From positions 1 to 7,800 of the forward strand of contig JADFMC010000093.1 of NCBI GenBank assembly GCA_022564085.1: a stretch of 7,800 nucleotides of DNA. The letters run 5' to 3'. Shown piece after piece: positions 1 to 6,728 of this stretch (position 1 is its first letter; each line of letters starts with the position of its first letter). This DNA comes from Fidelibacterota bacterium (GTDB taxonomy: Bacteria > Fidelibacterota > Marinisomatia > SCGC-AAA003-L08 > TS1B11). The notes below the pieces were generated by a model. That model saw only the letters and a list, made by a program, of their open reading frames with translations, had not been told where the DNA came from and did not search any database. Both the position numbers and the translations under genes were made by a program.

Positions 1-30
1 CTTCTCATTCATTTGCGACTTCTATGTTGT

Positions 31-44
31 CCGCCAGCTGGCGG
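31..44. repeat. Perfect 14-bp palindrome (REP-like)
   Basis: CCGCCAGCTGGCGG reads identically on both strands, so as RNA it could form a short GC-rich hairpin and as DNA a cruciform or dimeric protein site. Short palindromes of this form are often dispersed in the intergenic DNA of environmental genomes. From one copy in this window I cannot prove that it is repeated. Confidence 0.4.
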
Positions 45-644
45 TTTCAACTTAGCAAAAGTGTCTCTTAAGTTTTAGACTACTTTGACTAACATTACTC
101 TGACACCGAACATTTCCGATAACCGATCTCATAGTGAAGACGGGCCTGATTGTGGTGCTGGCGGTAGAACAATAGATCCTTGGTGTCGGAATATAAGTTA
201 TCATTGGCGAAAAGGCTTTGATTCTGAATCTCAAGAATGTGAAATGTAGATCTCAGGTTATCAAGCAGAATTGGTAATTGGTTGCAGCTGAAGATAAATT
301 TTGTGTCGTTGCGGTTGGGGAGGGGATCGATGTTCAGCTCTTCAGAGTTTAACTGGAAAAACCGGATACTACTGGATGGCTATATTGCATAGATTCCGTG
401 GACAGGGATCCGAGAGCGAAATATAATAATTGGTTGGCGCTGCTGCTGTTTCCTGAAGACGGCATTAAGCATAACCAATTGGGAATCGGGTTCTACCCGG
501 TGCTTAGAACATAAGCATTGAAGCCGGACGAAGCAGCAACTTTACGGAATGGAGACTTTGCGCCTAAGGCCGAGACGTTGGGGAGGTTGAGTTCAAGAGG
601 TTAAATTCAGCGAGTTAGTTGGGACTGCATCGGTTTATAGGCCC

Positions 645-673
645 GCCAGCCCTAAGCTTTTCTAAGCGCTGGC
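645..673. other. Imperfect hairpin in intergenic DNA
   Basis: GCCAGC at 645-650 pairs with GCTGGC at 668-673, and inside it GCTT (656-659) pairs with AAGC (664-667) around a four-base loop. Five bases (651-655) bulge on one side. No T-run follows, so it does not look like a rho-independent terminator. It could be a relic of a structured RNA or a chance fold. Confidence 0.2.
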
Positions 674-812
674 TCGCAGACAATAGCCGGTCGCTACCGC
701 TGCCGACGGCTTGGGTAACGGGGGCTGGGGCTATAAGTAATTGAAGGTCTAAAGGAGGCGCTTCCCCCCGCCCAGGCTACTTTCCATCCCCGGCCAACAG
801 AAGGTAAACGCA

Positions 813-1499
813 ATGGCAAAATATTTCACCGCTGAGCTGTACCGGTTCTTTGATGAGCTTATAGCCAACAACAATCGCCTCTGGTTCAACGCCAATAAGG
901 AGCGCTATATCGAGTGGGTCCGGGACCCCATGAGCCGCTTTATCATTGCCATGCAGGAGCCCCTCAGCCGCATTTCGGCCCATATCGTCGCAGATCCGAG
1001 GCCGGTAGGGGGTTCCATGTTCCGCATTTACCGGGACACCCGTTTCTCGAAGGACAAGACTCCCTACAAAAGCCACGCGGCCAGTCATTTCCGCCACACA
1101 GTCGGCCGGGATGTCCACGGTCCCGGATTCTACTTCCACCTCGGACCCGATAAAAACGAAGTCGGCGGCGGCATCTGGCGCCCGGAGACAGCTGTGGCCC
1201 GGCAGATCAGGCAACGGATCGTCGATCATCCCAGGCAGTGGGAGAAAATTGTCGGCGACGTGGCCTTTGTGGCCCGCTTCGGCGGCCTCCAGGGGGAGCA
1301 GCTCAAGCGAGTGCCGCGGGAGTATGATCCCGACCATCCCTTTGGCGATGACCTGCGCCGGAAGGATTTCGTCGTCTCCGTCAGCCTGACCCGCAAGCAG
1401 ATTACGGGCAACGGGCTGGTGGAAGAAATGAGCGCCATATTCGCTGCCATGTCCCCATTAATGGGCTTCATCGCCAAGGCCATAGGCCTCCCCTGGTAA
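813..1499 (+). CDS. DUF2461 (TIGR02453) family protein
   Basis: This 228-residue protein has the hallmarks of the DUF2461/TIGR02453 family, whose biochemical role is not established. Near the N-terminus it has NNNRLWFNANKERY (residues 19-32), the typical 'N-N-x-x-W-F' block. Next comes RIYRDTRFSKDKTPYKSH (71-88), the most conserved segment of the family, then GPGFYFHL (103-110) and GGGIWRPE (118-125). Length is normal for the family and nothing is missing. There is no signal peptide or membrane segment, so it should be cytoplasmic. The ATG start lies eight bases after AGAAGG (799-804). The gene stands alone, convergent with the FMN reductase, and long non-coding DNA on both sides argues against an operon. 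A fully overlapping antisense frame is a shadow. Family assignment is firm; function is unknown. Confidence 0.93.
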   Translation: MAKYFTAELYRFFDELIANNNRLWFNANKERYIEWVRDPMSRFIIAMQEPLSRISAHIVADPRPVGGSMFRIYRDTRFSKDKTPYKSHAASHFRHTVGRDVHGPGFYFHLGPDKNEVGGGIWRPETAVARQIRQRIVDHPRQWEKIVGDVAFVARFGGLQGEQLKRVPREYDPDHPFGDDLRRKDFVVSVSLTRKQITGNGLVEEMSAIFAAMSPLMGFIAKAIGLPW

Positions 1500-1607
1500 C
1501 CGGGTAGCCCTGCGCCCCAGCGGCCGGCTCATCAGGATATTCCACTGCTCCACCGCCGTAGAGTGACCACGCCGCCCCGCTAGAGATCGCTGTCAGTGCA
1601 TTGTGGA

Positions 1608-1622
1608 CCAAAATGGGCTAAA
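1608..1622 (+). repeat. Direct repeat, copy 1
   Basis: CCAAAATGGGCTAAA matches CCAAAATGGTCTGAA at 1761-1775 in 13 of 15 positions, 153 bp apart in the same orientation. The pair brackets the small SD-bearing ORF at 1674-1742. It could be the edges of a lost mobile element, a duplicated binding site, or chance. Confidence 0.3.
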
Positions 1623-1760
1623 TCTTAAGGGACCCTTTTGGTAACATCAAGCAGTTAGCAGAGGAGCCTTAAAATGGTAGAGAAGATGCCAGAAGCAGTG
1701 GGCCGGGAGATAAACCGTAAAAACGCAGAATGTCGCTCTTAGTTTCGATCCTTAAATGTC

Positions 1761-1775
1761 CCAAAATGGTCTGAA
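1761..1775 (+). repeat. Direct repeat, copy 2
   Basis: This is the second copy of the 15-bp unit at 1608-1622, differing at two positions. It is followed directly by a CCGAT-ACA-ATCGG stem-loop. Confidence 0.3.
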
Positions 1776-1831
1776 CCGATACAATCGGGAAGAGGCGGCG
1801 CAAGTGCGGCTCCGGCCGGTACGGTCATTCA

Positions 1832-2449
1832 TCACCCACCGGGATTAGGTTGGGACTCTTCCCAGGCCAGCAAGAACTCATGGGCCTCCTTAGAAGCATG
1901 CAGGTAAGCGAAACGGGCCACATGCCTCCCTAGCTCGAGGAGGCGGTCGTTGAGCCTGTCATCCTTTAAACTTCCGCTTTGATCGAAGGCCTCCCCGCCC
2001 TGTGCTATTGAAACCTGATCCGGCAATACCCAAGCCCGCAGTGAACGCCCCACAGTTCTTAAGCTGGCAAGTGCCCCTGCAGCCCCCATGGAGCCCCCCG
2101 AAACCCCTACCAAACCTATCATTTTCGTAGCGAACTCTTCAAATCCCATAAGATCCAACGCGTTTTTCAATACACCGCTGAAACTACCGTGGTATTCAGG
2201 AGTGGCGAGAATGATCCCTTGAGCGAGTCGGACAGATTCCTTTAGGCGGTAAACATCGGCGGGATAGCTGCCCTGATCATGACCCGTGCAGAACGCCAAT
2301 TCGTATTTGCTCAGGTCCAACAGTTGGGTCTTTGCGCCTACCTCTGCTGCTCCTTCCAGGGCAATGTTCAATGCCATGCGCGTATAGCTGCCAGGCCGTA
2401 GGCTGCCCAATATCCCTACTACTCTCAGGCCGTTATAATTGTCTGACAT
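1832..2449 (-). CDS. NADPH-dependent FMN reductase family protein
   Basis: This 205-residue flavodoxin-fold protein belongs to the NADPH-dependent FMN reductase family (FMN_red; ArsH, chromate reductase and quinone reductase relatives). These soluble enzymes move electrons from NAD(P)H through FMN to quinones, azo dyes, metals or free flavin. The phosphate-binding loop GSLRPGSYT (15-23) follows the first beta strand. TPEYHGSFSGVLKNALD (83-99) is the diagnostic flavin-binding segment, and GVSGGSMG (115-122) completes the flavin site. Length is usual and the gene is intact. The ATG at 2449 is preceded by AGGGG six bases upstream. The product ends in a short hydrophilic tail of about 30 residues. 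It is monocistronic and its 5' side abuts a decayed PLP-enzyme gene on the other strand, so its promoter must lie within that relic. The exact electron acceptor cannot be told from sequence. Confidence 0.93.
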   Translation of the reverse strand: MSDNYNGLRVVGILGSLRPGSYTRMALNIALEGAAEVGAKTQLLDLSKYELAFCTGHDQGSYPADVYRLKESVRLAQGIILATPEYHGSFSGVLKNALDLMGFEEFATKMIGLVGVSGGSMGAAGALASLRTVGRSLRAWVLPDQVSIAQGGEAFDQSGSLKDDRLNDRLLELGRHVARFAYLHASKEAHEFLLAWEESQPNPGG

Positions 2450-2459
2450 CCCCTACCCC

Positions 2460-2709
2460 TATATTATTGCTGCTTGCCAGGGCAATGATCTGACCGTTGC
2501 CGTCGGCCTATACGGCGGCATGCAATACCTCGTCGAGCGCGAGCTGCCGCTATCGTGGCCTGCTATGAAGACTCGATCCTACCACAATCACCAGCGAGAC
2601 CCGCGTCATCATGGTGGAATCTCCCACCAAGCCCCGGATGGAGGTCAGCGACCGTGAAAAGATTGCCGCCGAAGCGAAAAAACAGGGCGTATCAGGACTT
2701 CATCAATGA
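2460..2709 (+). pseudogene. Relic of a Cys/Met-metabolism PLP enzyme
   Basis: Two pieces in different frames together resemble the middle of a trans-sulfuration-type PLP enzyme (cystathionine gamma-synthase/beta-lyase family). In the first (frame beginning at 2460), AACQGNDL followed by GLYGGMQYLVERELP matches the 'PGD...LYGGT...' segment that binds the PLP phosphate. In the second (from about 2569, shifted by one frame), TRVIMVESPTKPRMEVSD matches the family's 'T+LV-hE-P-TNP--+v-D' block, ending with IAAEAKKQG before a TGA at 2707-2709. The two blocks are about 35 codons apart; the E. coli MetB sequence, as I remember it, has about 43, so some 20-25 bases seem lost. The usually conserved Asn of TNP is Lys here, and both the N-terminal part and the lysine that holds PLP are absent. 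Broken gene, no product expected. Family assignment is by eye. Confidence 0.6.
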
Positions 2710-2789
2710 GCTTATATACTGTCGGCCCCAGCACCGTCCTGGTTACCAGGAGGTCGATCTTCGTGGCGGGTCTTTCAGGCCGACGGGCC

Positions 2790-2812
2790 GGATTTTGAAA
2801 GCAGAAAAATCC
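2790..2812 (-). terminator. Possible terminator hairpin after the frd operon
   Basis: Read on the minus strand, GGATTTT and AAAATCC form a perfect 7-bp stem with a 9-base loop, beginning eight bases after the stop of the 119-aa gene. A second small GGCC/GGCC stem follows. The stem is AT-rich and no T-run follows it, so it is a weak candidate for an intrinsic terminator or an mRNA-end stabiliser. Confidence 0.3.
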
Positions 2813-2819
2813 TTAACAG

Positions 2820-3179
2820 CTAGTCGTCGCCGATATTTTGGATCGGCCCAAAGTCGATATAGCGTACAACCGAGTGGTTGGTAACATTGTCATTCCAGTT
2901 CTTGCGGTAACTTTCACCATCCGCACTCTGCAGCCAATCCCGGAAGTCATCGGCGCCCTTCTGGGATTTCCAAAACGCCTCCAGAACGTACCTCGGACGT
3001 TTCATTGGTCTGGGAACGCGGCTGTAAGGATTTTTGACACCATCCAGGAAGATCCAGGTTTTCCGCTCCTCGCAGCCAAATTCCTTGGCCTTACCGTATA
3101 GATTGGCATCCAACCAGTTGATGAACGACTCATCATTGTCGCGACTCTTGAGATCGAATATATGGACCAACCGTATCAT
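2820..3179 (-). CDS. Unrecognised 119-aa protein, last gene of frd unit
   Basis: I do not recognise this protein. The ATG at 3179 is preceded by a full AAGGAGG (3187-3193) at seven bases, the best ribosome binding site in the window, so the gene is very likely translated. It starts 48 nt after the frdD stop on the same strand and probably shares its transcript. There is no signal peptide or membrane span. By eye the order is strand (2-9), helix (16-34), strand (41-46), then a Pro/Arg-rich loop with RVPRPMKRPR (54-63), strand (63-70), helix (74-84) and strand (104-109). That is a beta-alpha-beta-beta-alpha-beta pattern, compatible with a ferredoxin-like dimeric alpha/beta barrel (ABM/EthD type). 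This fold guess is inference. It is rich in Trp, Arg and Lys. A link to fumarate reductase is suggested only by position. Confidence 0.8.
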   Translation of the reverse strand: MIRLVHIFDLKSRDNDESFINWLDANLYGKAKEFGCEERKTWIFLDGVKNPYSRVPRPMKRPRYVLEAFWKSQKGADDFRDWLQSADGESYRKNWNDNVTNHSVVRYIDFGPIQNIGDD

Positions 3180-3227
3180 CAGCCATCCTCCTTAGGTTTG
3201 TTATGCTGCCCCCTGCACGGGTGGAAT

Positions 3228-3575
3228 CTACAGATTTATCAGCGTGTAGCCTGCCGCGATAGTGCCCACTGTCGCGCCACCATAGCATATCACCGCGATG
3301 AGCAAGTTAAGGTGTTTGAGCTGCAATCCGTCATACAGAGTAAAACGGAAGCGGTGCGCCCAATGGTAAAAGGAGAGTGATATAAGCAGAAACAGATAGG
3401 TTCGCGCCAGCGGATGCCGGGCCAATTGAAGTACATTTTCATAGGCGGGGGCATCCAGCCAGCCCAGGGGGATAGCGAGGCCGTTGATGATCAGGGTGAT
3501 GGGAATAAATAAGGCCGCCAGTGTCCCGCCGGCGCCAAACAATGACCACCAGAACGGTTCAATCGTCGTTTTCAT
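3228..3575 (-). CDS. frdD: Fumarate reductase membrane subunit D
   Basis: This is the second hydrophobic anchor of the four-subunit quinol:fumarate reductase. At 115 residues it is close to the E. coli protein (119). The N-terminal EPFWWSLFGAGG (6-17) is the clearest FrdD signature; the Trp at 10 corresponds to the Trp near the proximal menaquinol site in E. coli. Three membrane helices are expected at about 15-38, 58-77 and 89-112. After helix two, the AHRFRFTLYDGLQLKH stretch (73-88) corresponds to the E. coli HR-x-HH-x-x-HDL loop but keeps fewer histidines. With FrdC it holds FrdAB on the cytoplasmic face and carries the quinol pocket; this class has no heme. The start follows AGGAG (3587-3591) by a rather long 11 bases, 34 nt after the frdC stop. 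Assignment rests on the N-terminal motif, length and gene order. Confidence 0.93.
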   Translation of the reverse strand: MKTTIEPFWWSLFGAGGTLAALFIPITLIINGLAIPLGWLDAPAYENVLQLARHPLARTYLFLLISLSFYHWAHRFRFTLYDGLQLKHLNLLIAVICYGGATVGTIAAGYTLINL

Positions 3576-3609
3576 AAGCCCTTGCTCTCCTGCTCACCAG
3601 CCGCATCCG

Positions 3610-4026
3610 TCAGCCTTTCAAAGTCACCCAAGCCAGGGCCGCGGAAATGCTGATCCAGGCGACAAAATTCAGGCCCGCAATCACTTTGTCGGGCACCCGC
3701 CGGTCCCCAATCCTTAGCGCCAGTGCCCGCGGGGCCAGGTTGAACCAGGTGATGCTGTGGTATATGACGAAGACCAGACTTACACCGTGCAGGCTGATCG
3801 ACAGTGGCGACCGCAACAAGTCCAGAAAACGGGCGTAAGCCTCCGGCCCCAGGCCCAACGCCCGCAGTTGGAGTAGATAGACCAGCGCATACCCGGCGAC
3901 GAATATGCTGGTGAGCTCCCGCAGGATGAAGCGGGCGTGAATCCACCTCCGCATCCACCAGAAGATCGGCATGGACGCCCGGTACCAGCGCGGGTGGTAG
4001 GGCGTATGTTGCGGATTGGCGCTCAT
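3610..4026 (-). CDS. frdC: Fumarate reductase membrane subunit C
   Basis: This 138-residue subunit is the first membrane anchor of fumarate reductase. A short basic N-terminus leads to ARFILRELTS (31-40), matching 'RFYMLREGT' of E. coli FrdC. The Arg36-Glu37 pair equals Arg28-Glu29, the glutamate implicated in proton handling during menaquinol oxidation. GPEAYARFLDLLRSP (60-74) and YHSITWFNLAPRA (89-101) also match; His90 corresponds to E. coli His82 at the quinone site. Three helices are expected at about 37-57, 76-95 and 115-136. A longer frame opens at 4155, but the true start is the ATG at 4026: it overlaps the frdB stop as ATGA, has GGAG (4033-4036) six bases upstream, and gives the family's length and N-terminus. 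Translational coupling with frdB is likely. Confidence 0.93.
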   Translation of the reverse strand: MSANPQHTPYHPRWYRASMPIFWWMRRWIHARFILRELTSIFVAGYALVYLLQLRALGLGPEAYARFLDLLRSPLSISLHGVSLVFVIYHSITWFNLAPRALALRIGDRRVPDKVIAGLNFVAWISISAALAWVTLKG

Positions 4027-4808
4027 TTCCCGCTCCAGGGCATGAGCAGTTTCTGGTACCACTGCAATGTGCTGGAGACTTTGTACCGCTGGATCGCCGC
4101 CGCCGGATCCACATCCTTGGGACAGACTACAGAGCATTCCCCCACCAGGGTACACTGCCAGATACCCTCATCCGTATTGAGTATGGCGTTTCTCTCCCCT
4201 GCGCCCTGGTCCCGGCTGTCCAGGTTGTACCTCTGCGCCAGCGCAATTACGGCTGGTCCGGTGAAACTGGGCTCAAGGCCGTACACCGGACAGGCGGCGT
4301 AGCACAGCAGGCAGTTGATACACATGCTAAACTGTTTAAAGTCGGCCAATTGGGCCGGGGTCTGGAGATACGCGCCATCCTCGAGGGATTTCTCCTCATC
4401 GCGGATAATCCAAGGCTTGACGCTTTCCAGCTTCTCCATGAAATCGTTCATTTCGATGATCAGATCGCGCACGACAGGGAAATTTTCGAGCGGCCCCACC
4501 CGGATGGGTCCGGGGAGCAGTGATTCGACGAACGTCGCGCAGGTCAGCGTGGCATCGCCGTTCACCATCATGCCACAGCTGCCGCAGACCCCCATGCGGC
4601 ACGACCAGCGAAACGACAGGGTACCATCGAGATGGTCCTTGATGTGGTTCAGCGCATCGAGCACTACCCAATCTTTGTGCACCGGCACCTCGTAGGCCTG
4701 ATAGACGGGTTCAGTCTCTTCTTCCGGCCGGTAGCGGAAGACCTCCAGCGTTACCATTTCTCCGCCGGCAACCACCGCCGCATTGCCGGCAAGACTATCA
4801 ACGGCCAT
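4023..4808 (-). CDS. frdB: Fumarate reductase iron-sulfur subunit
   Basis: This subunit carries electrons from the quinol site to the flavin through three clusters. Numbered from the ATG at 4808 (261 residues), the [2Fe-2S] ligands are Cys70, 75, 78 and 90, in SCRMGVCGSCGMMVNG and the following TCATF. The C-terminal ferredoxin-like half has CINCLLCYAACPVYG (163-177) and CTLVGECSVVCPKDVDP (219-235). By analogy with E. coli, Cys163, 166, 169 and 229 hold [4Fe-4S], and Cys173, 219 and 225 hold [3Fe-4S]. Lys243 aligns with E. coli Lys228, which contacts menaquinol. A GTG two codons earlier (4814) is possible but sits one base after the SD; the ATG has GGGGAG (4816-4821) at seven bases. The N-terminus is about 17 residues longer than in E. 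coli; Met18 (4757) is a less likely start. The start overlaps frdA by 11 nt and the stop overlaps frdC by 4 nt. Confidence 0.96.
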   Translation of the reverse strand: MAVDSLAGNAAVVAGGEMVTLEVFRYRPEEETEPVYQAYEVPVHKDWVVLDALNHIKDHLDGTLSFRWSCRMGVCGSCGMMVNGDATLTCATFVESLLPGPIRVGPLENFPVVRDLIIEMNDFMEKLESVKPWIIRDEEKSLEDGAYLQTPAQLADFKQFSMCINCLLCYAACPVYGLEPSFTGPAVIALAQRYNLDSRDQGAGERNAILNTDEGIWQCTLVGECSVVCPKDVDPAAAIQRYKVSSTLQWYQKLLMPWSGK

Positions 4809-6540
4809 AAACACGCTCCCCTGGAGGCCACCTGGTAATCGTTACCGGCAGGTATTCTATGGTGGGCGCAGCGCCTGGCTTTCGCACTGCCAGACTGTGG
4901 GCCAGAAAATCGTTGTCGTCCCGGTCCGGGTAGTCGGTGCGCTGGTGGGACCCACGCGATTCCGTCCGCTGGCTGGCGGAGGCGATGATCGCCTCGGCAA
5001 CATCTAGCATATAGGATAGCTCTATGGCGGCCACCAACTCGGTATTGAAGGTCTGGCTGCTATCGTCCAATCTGATCCCCGGTATACGATCCTGTAGATT
5101 GCTGATTTCCTGAGCCGATTTCTGCAACGAAGCTTTGCTGCGATAGATACCGGCCCCGCTCTCCATGGCCGCATGCATGCCCTGGCGAATATCGACCATT
5201 TTATCACCCTTGCCGCCGCCGCTGAGGTATTGCCGCTCGATGCGCTCTACTTCTTCGGCCGCCTGCGCCGCGACGGCTGCACCGTTGCCTTTTTGCCGGG
5301 AAGCATATTCGGCTGCCGCCCTGCCAACCCGGGCGCCAAATACCAGCAGCTCGGTCAGTGAGTTGGAGCCCAGGCGGTTGGCCCCATTAATGCTGACACA
5401 GGCGACCTCTCCGGCGGCGAACAGACCTTCCAGCGGCGTCGCGCCCAGAATATCGGTATGAATGCCGCCCATCATGTAATGCACCACGGGCCGGACAGGA
5501 ATAAGCTCCTTCACCGGGTCGATGTTTTCATATTTCAGGCACAGCTCGCGAACGAAGGGTAATTTTGAATTGATAATTTTCTCGCCCAGGTGGCGGATGT
5601 CGAGATTTACATAGTCCCCATAGGGACCCTGCAAAGTGCGGCCCTTTTCCTGTTCCTTCACGAAGGCCTGTGAAAGCCGGTCCCGGGGGCCAAGTTCCAT
5701 GGAGCGCAACACCGGCTGGGGCTCCGGCGTGCCAAGATCATAGTCCTGCAGGTAGCGGTAGCCATCCTTATTGAGCAGATGCCCGCCCTCGGAGCGGGTG
5801 GCCTCGGTGATCAAGATGCCCGTAAACGGCAGGCCCGTGGGATGATACTGAACGAATTCCATGTCCTTCAGCGGGACCCCCGCCCGGTAGGCCAGCGCCA
5901 TGCCATCGCCATTTTTTATGTTGGCGTTGGTGGTGAACGGAAACACCTTTCCGCAGCCCCCGGTGCAGACAATAACGGCCTTCGCACGGATGCCATGAAC
6001 CTTGCCGGTAGCCAAATCAATGGCGACGACCCCTTGGCAGCGACCGTCGTCAACGAGCAATTTCGTGACGAACCATTCGTCGTAGCGTTGAATGGGATCG
6101 TACTTGAGACTGGTCTGGAACAGGGTGTGCAGCATGTGGAAGCCGGTCTTGTCGGAAGCAAACCAGGTGCGCTCGATCTTCATGCCGCCGAAAGACCGCA
6201 CGGCCACCGACCCGTCTGGTTGCCGGCTCCAGGGACAGCCCCAGTGCTCCATCTGCAACAGTTCCCGGGGCGCCTCTTTTACAAAAGCCTCGACGGCATC
6301 CTGATCCGGGAGCCAGTCGCCGCCGGAGATTGTGTCATAAGCGTGATCGTCCAAGCTGTCGTCCGGACCGATAACCGCCGCCGCGCCTCCCTCCGCAGAG
6401 ACCGTATGGCTGCGCATGGGATATACTTTTGACACTACAGCTACATTGAGCGAGGGATCGATCTCCGCCACTGCGATGGCGGCCCTCAGGCCGGCGCCGC
6501 CACCGCCCACAATCAGAATGTCGTGAGAGAGCATTTCCAT
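4798..6540 (-). CDS. frdA: Fumarate reductase flavoprotein subunit
   Basis: This is the 580-residue catalytic subunit that reduces fumarate to succinate on FAD; the E. coli protein is about 602. The Rossmann motif ILIVGGGGAGLRAA (8-21) binds FAD, and His45 in RSHTVSAEGG (43-52) is the site of covalent FAD attachment. QYHPTG (231-236), TEATRSEGG (245-253), MELGPRD (281-287), PVVHYMMGG (351-359) and GANRLGSNSLTELLVFG (386-402) form the dicarboxylate site. His233, Arg286 (catalytic acid), His354 and Arg389 match E. coli His232, Arg287, His355 and Arg390. MELGPRD and the C-terminal HSLAVRKPGAAP and TRWPPGERVYG favour FrdA over SdhA. Residues 413-450 (Ala/Gly/Glu-rich) are a variable stretch. The ATG at 6540 gives the family's usual N-terminal length although no good SD precedes it. 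It is the first gene of the operon; a second ATG lies two codons in. Confidence 0.97.
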   Translation of the reverse strand: MEMLSHDILIVGGGGAGLRAAIAVAEIDPSLNVAVVSKVYPMRSHTVSAEGGAAAVIGPDDSLDDHAYDTISGGDWLPDQDAVEAFVKEAPRELLQMEHWGCPWSRQPDGSVAVRSFGGMKIERTWFASDKTGFHMLHTLFQTSLKYDPIQRYDEWFVTKLLVDDGRCQGVVAIDLATGKVHGIRAKAVIVCTGGCGKVFPFTTNANIKNGDGMALAYRAGVPLKDMEFVQYHPTGLPFTGILITEATRSEGGHLLNKDGYRYLQDYDLGTPEPQPVLRSMELGPRDRLSQAFVKEQEKGRTLQGPYGDYVNLDIRHLGEKIINSKLPFVRELCLKYENIDPVKELIPVRPVVHYMMGGIHTDILGATPLEGLFAAGEVACVSINGANRLGSNSLTELLVFGARVGRAAAEYASRQKGNGAAVAAQAAEEVERIERQYLSGGGKGDKMVDIRQGMHAAMESGAGIYRSKASLQKSAQEISNLQDRIPGIRLDDSSQTFNTELVAAIELSYMLDVAEAIIASASQRTESRGSHQRTDYPDRDDNDFLAHSLAVRKPGAAPTIEYLPVTITRWPPGERVYGR

Positions 6541-6625
6541 GAGCTTAGCTGTTGGCGCCGCGTAGCATCGACATATATCCCCTGAGACGTAATGAATTGC
6601 GTGATGTTGGTCCGTTCACCAGGAA

Positions 6626-6654
6626 ATGTTACACCATGAAATGAGAAACACCAA
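6626..6654 (-). promoter_or_regulatory. Candidate promoter of the frd operon
   Basis: On the minus strand TTGGTG (6649-6654) and TAACAT (6626-6631) are separated by exactly 17 bases, about 85 bases before the frdA start. The match to the sigma-70 consensus is partial (3/6 and 4/6). I saw no FNR-type TTGAT-N4-ATCAA box in this interval, so oxygen control, if any, is not visible. Confidence 0.25.
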
Positions 6655-6728
6655 GCACAAGATTGCCTCCCACCAAAGCCAAATGTTGCCTATCGGTTCC
6701 ATATACCGTTGTCTACGGAGGTAAACTA

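Larger units (their letters stand above)
1..812. other. Long stretch without a recognisable gene
   Basis: I find no protein family, tRNA or rRNA signature here in any frame. Two short open frames exist. One is a 20-codon ORF at 330-392 (+), starting with ATG six bases after a GGAGG. The other is a start-less open stretch at about 349-512 (+) whose translation I do not recognise. Neither is long enough to stand out from chance. Just upstream of the DUF2461 gene an AAAGGAGG at about 751-758 is not followed by a start codon at a usable distance. The region may be decayed coding sequence or a spacer rich in relics. Confidence 0.5.
1500..1831. other. Convergent spacer with 15-bp direct repeats
   Basis: Between two convergent genes there is no gene I can name. 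A 22-codon ORF at 1674-1742 (+) starts with ATG seven bases after GAGGAG, but its product resembles nothing I can support. The stretch also holds the odd palindrome AAGGG-A-CCCTT (1627-1637) and a small CCGAT/ATCGG inverted repeat (1776-1788). No clear T-tailed terminator serves either flanking gene. Confidence 0.4.

Noticed and set aside
777..1337. 186-codon open frame on the minus strand
   Set aside because: It is antisense to the DUF2461 gene, with no recognised motif.
1674..1742. 22-codon ORF vaguely resembling the 'REI-R' part of an IS30-type transposase helix-turn-helix
   Set aside because: The similarity is only a few residues, with no catalytic DDE part and no proper terminal inverted repeats. 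Too weak to call.
2555..2884. 109-codon plus-strand frame
   Set aside because: It runs in a third frame across the PLP-enzyme relic and into the antisense of the 119-aa gene. It shows no recognisable domain.
3572..4114. 180-codon minus-strand frame overlapping frdC
   Set aside because: Shadow frame of frdC/frdB; Arg/Pro/Gly-rich translation without family features.
3610..4155. Longer frdC frame starting at 4155
   Set aside because: The extra 43 residues overlap frdB and do not resemble FrdC. The ATG at 4026 has an SD and an ATGA overlap and gives the family's length.
4966..4982. Sequence in frdA similar to the 14-bp palindrome at 31-44
   Set aside because: It is not a perfect palindrome and encodes the conserved SASQRTESRG region of FrdA, so the likeness is best explained by coding.
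5779..6432. 217-codon open frame on the plus strand
   Set aside because: It lies entirely antisense to frdA, whose motifs are unmistakable. It is a shadow of a GC-biased gene.
6541..6728. FNR or other oxygen-regulator box upstream of frdA
   Set aside because: No TTGAT-N4-ATCAA-like site could be found on either strand in the interval.
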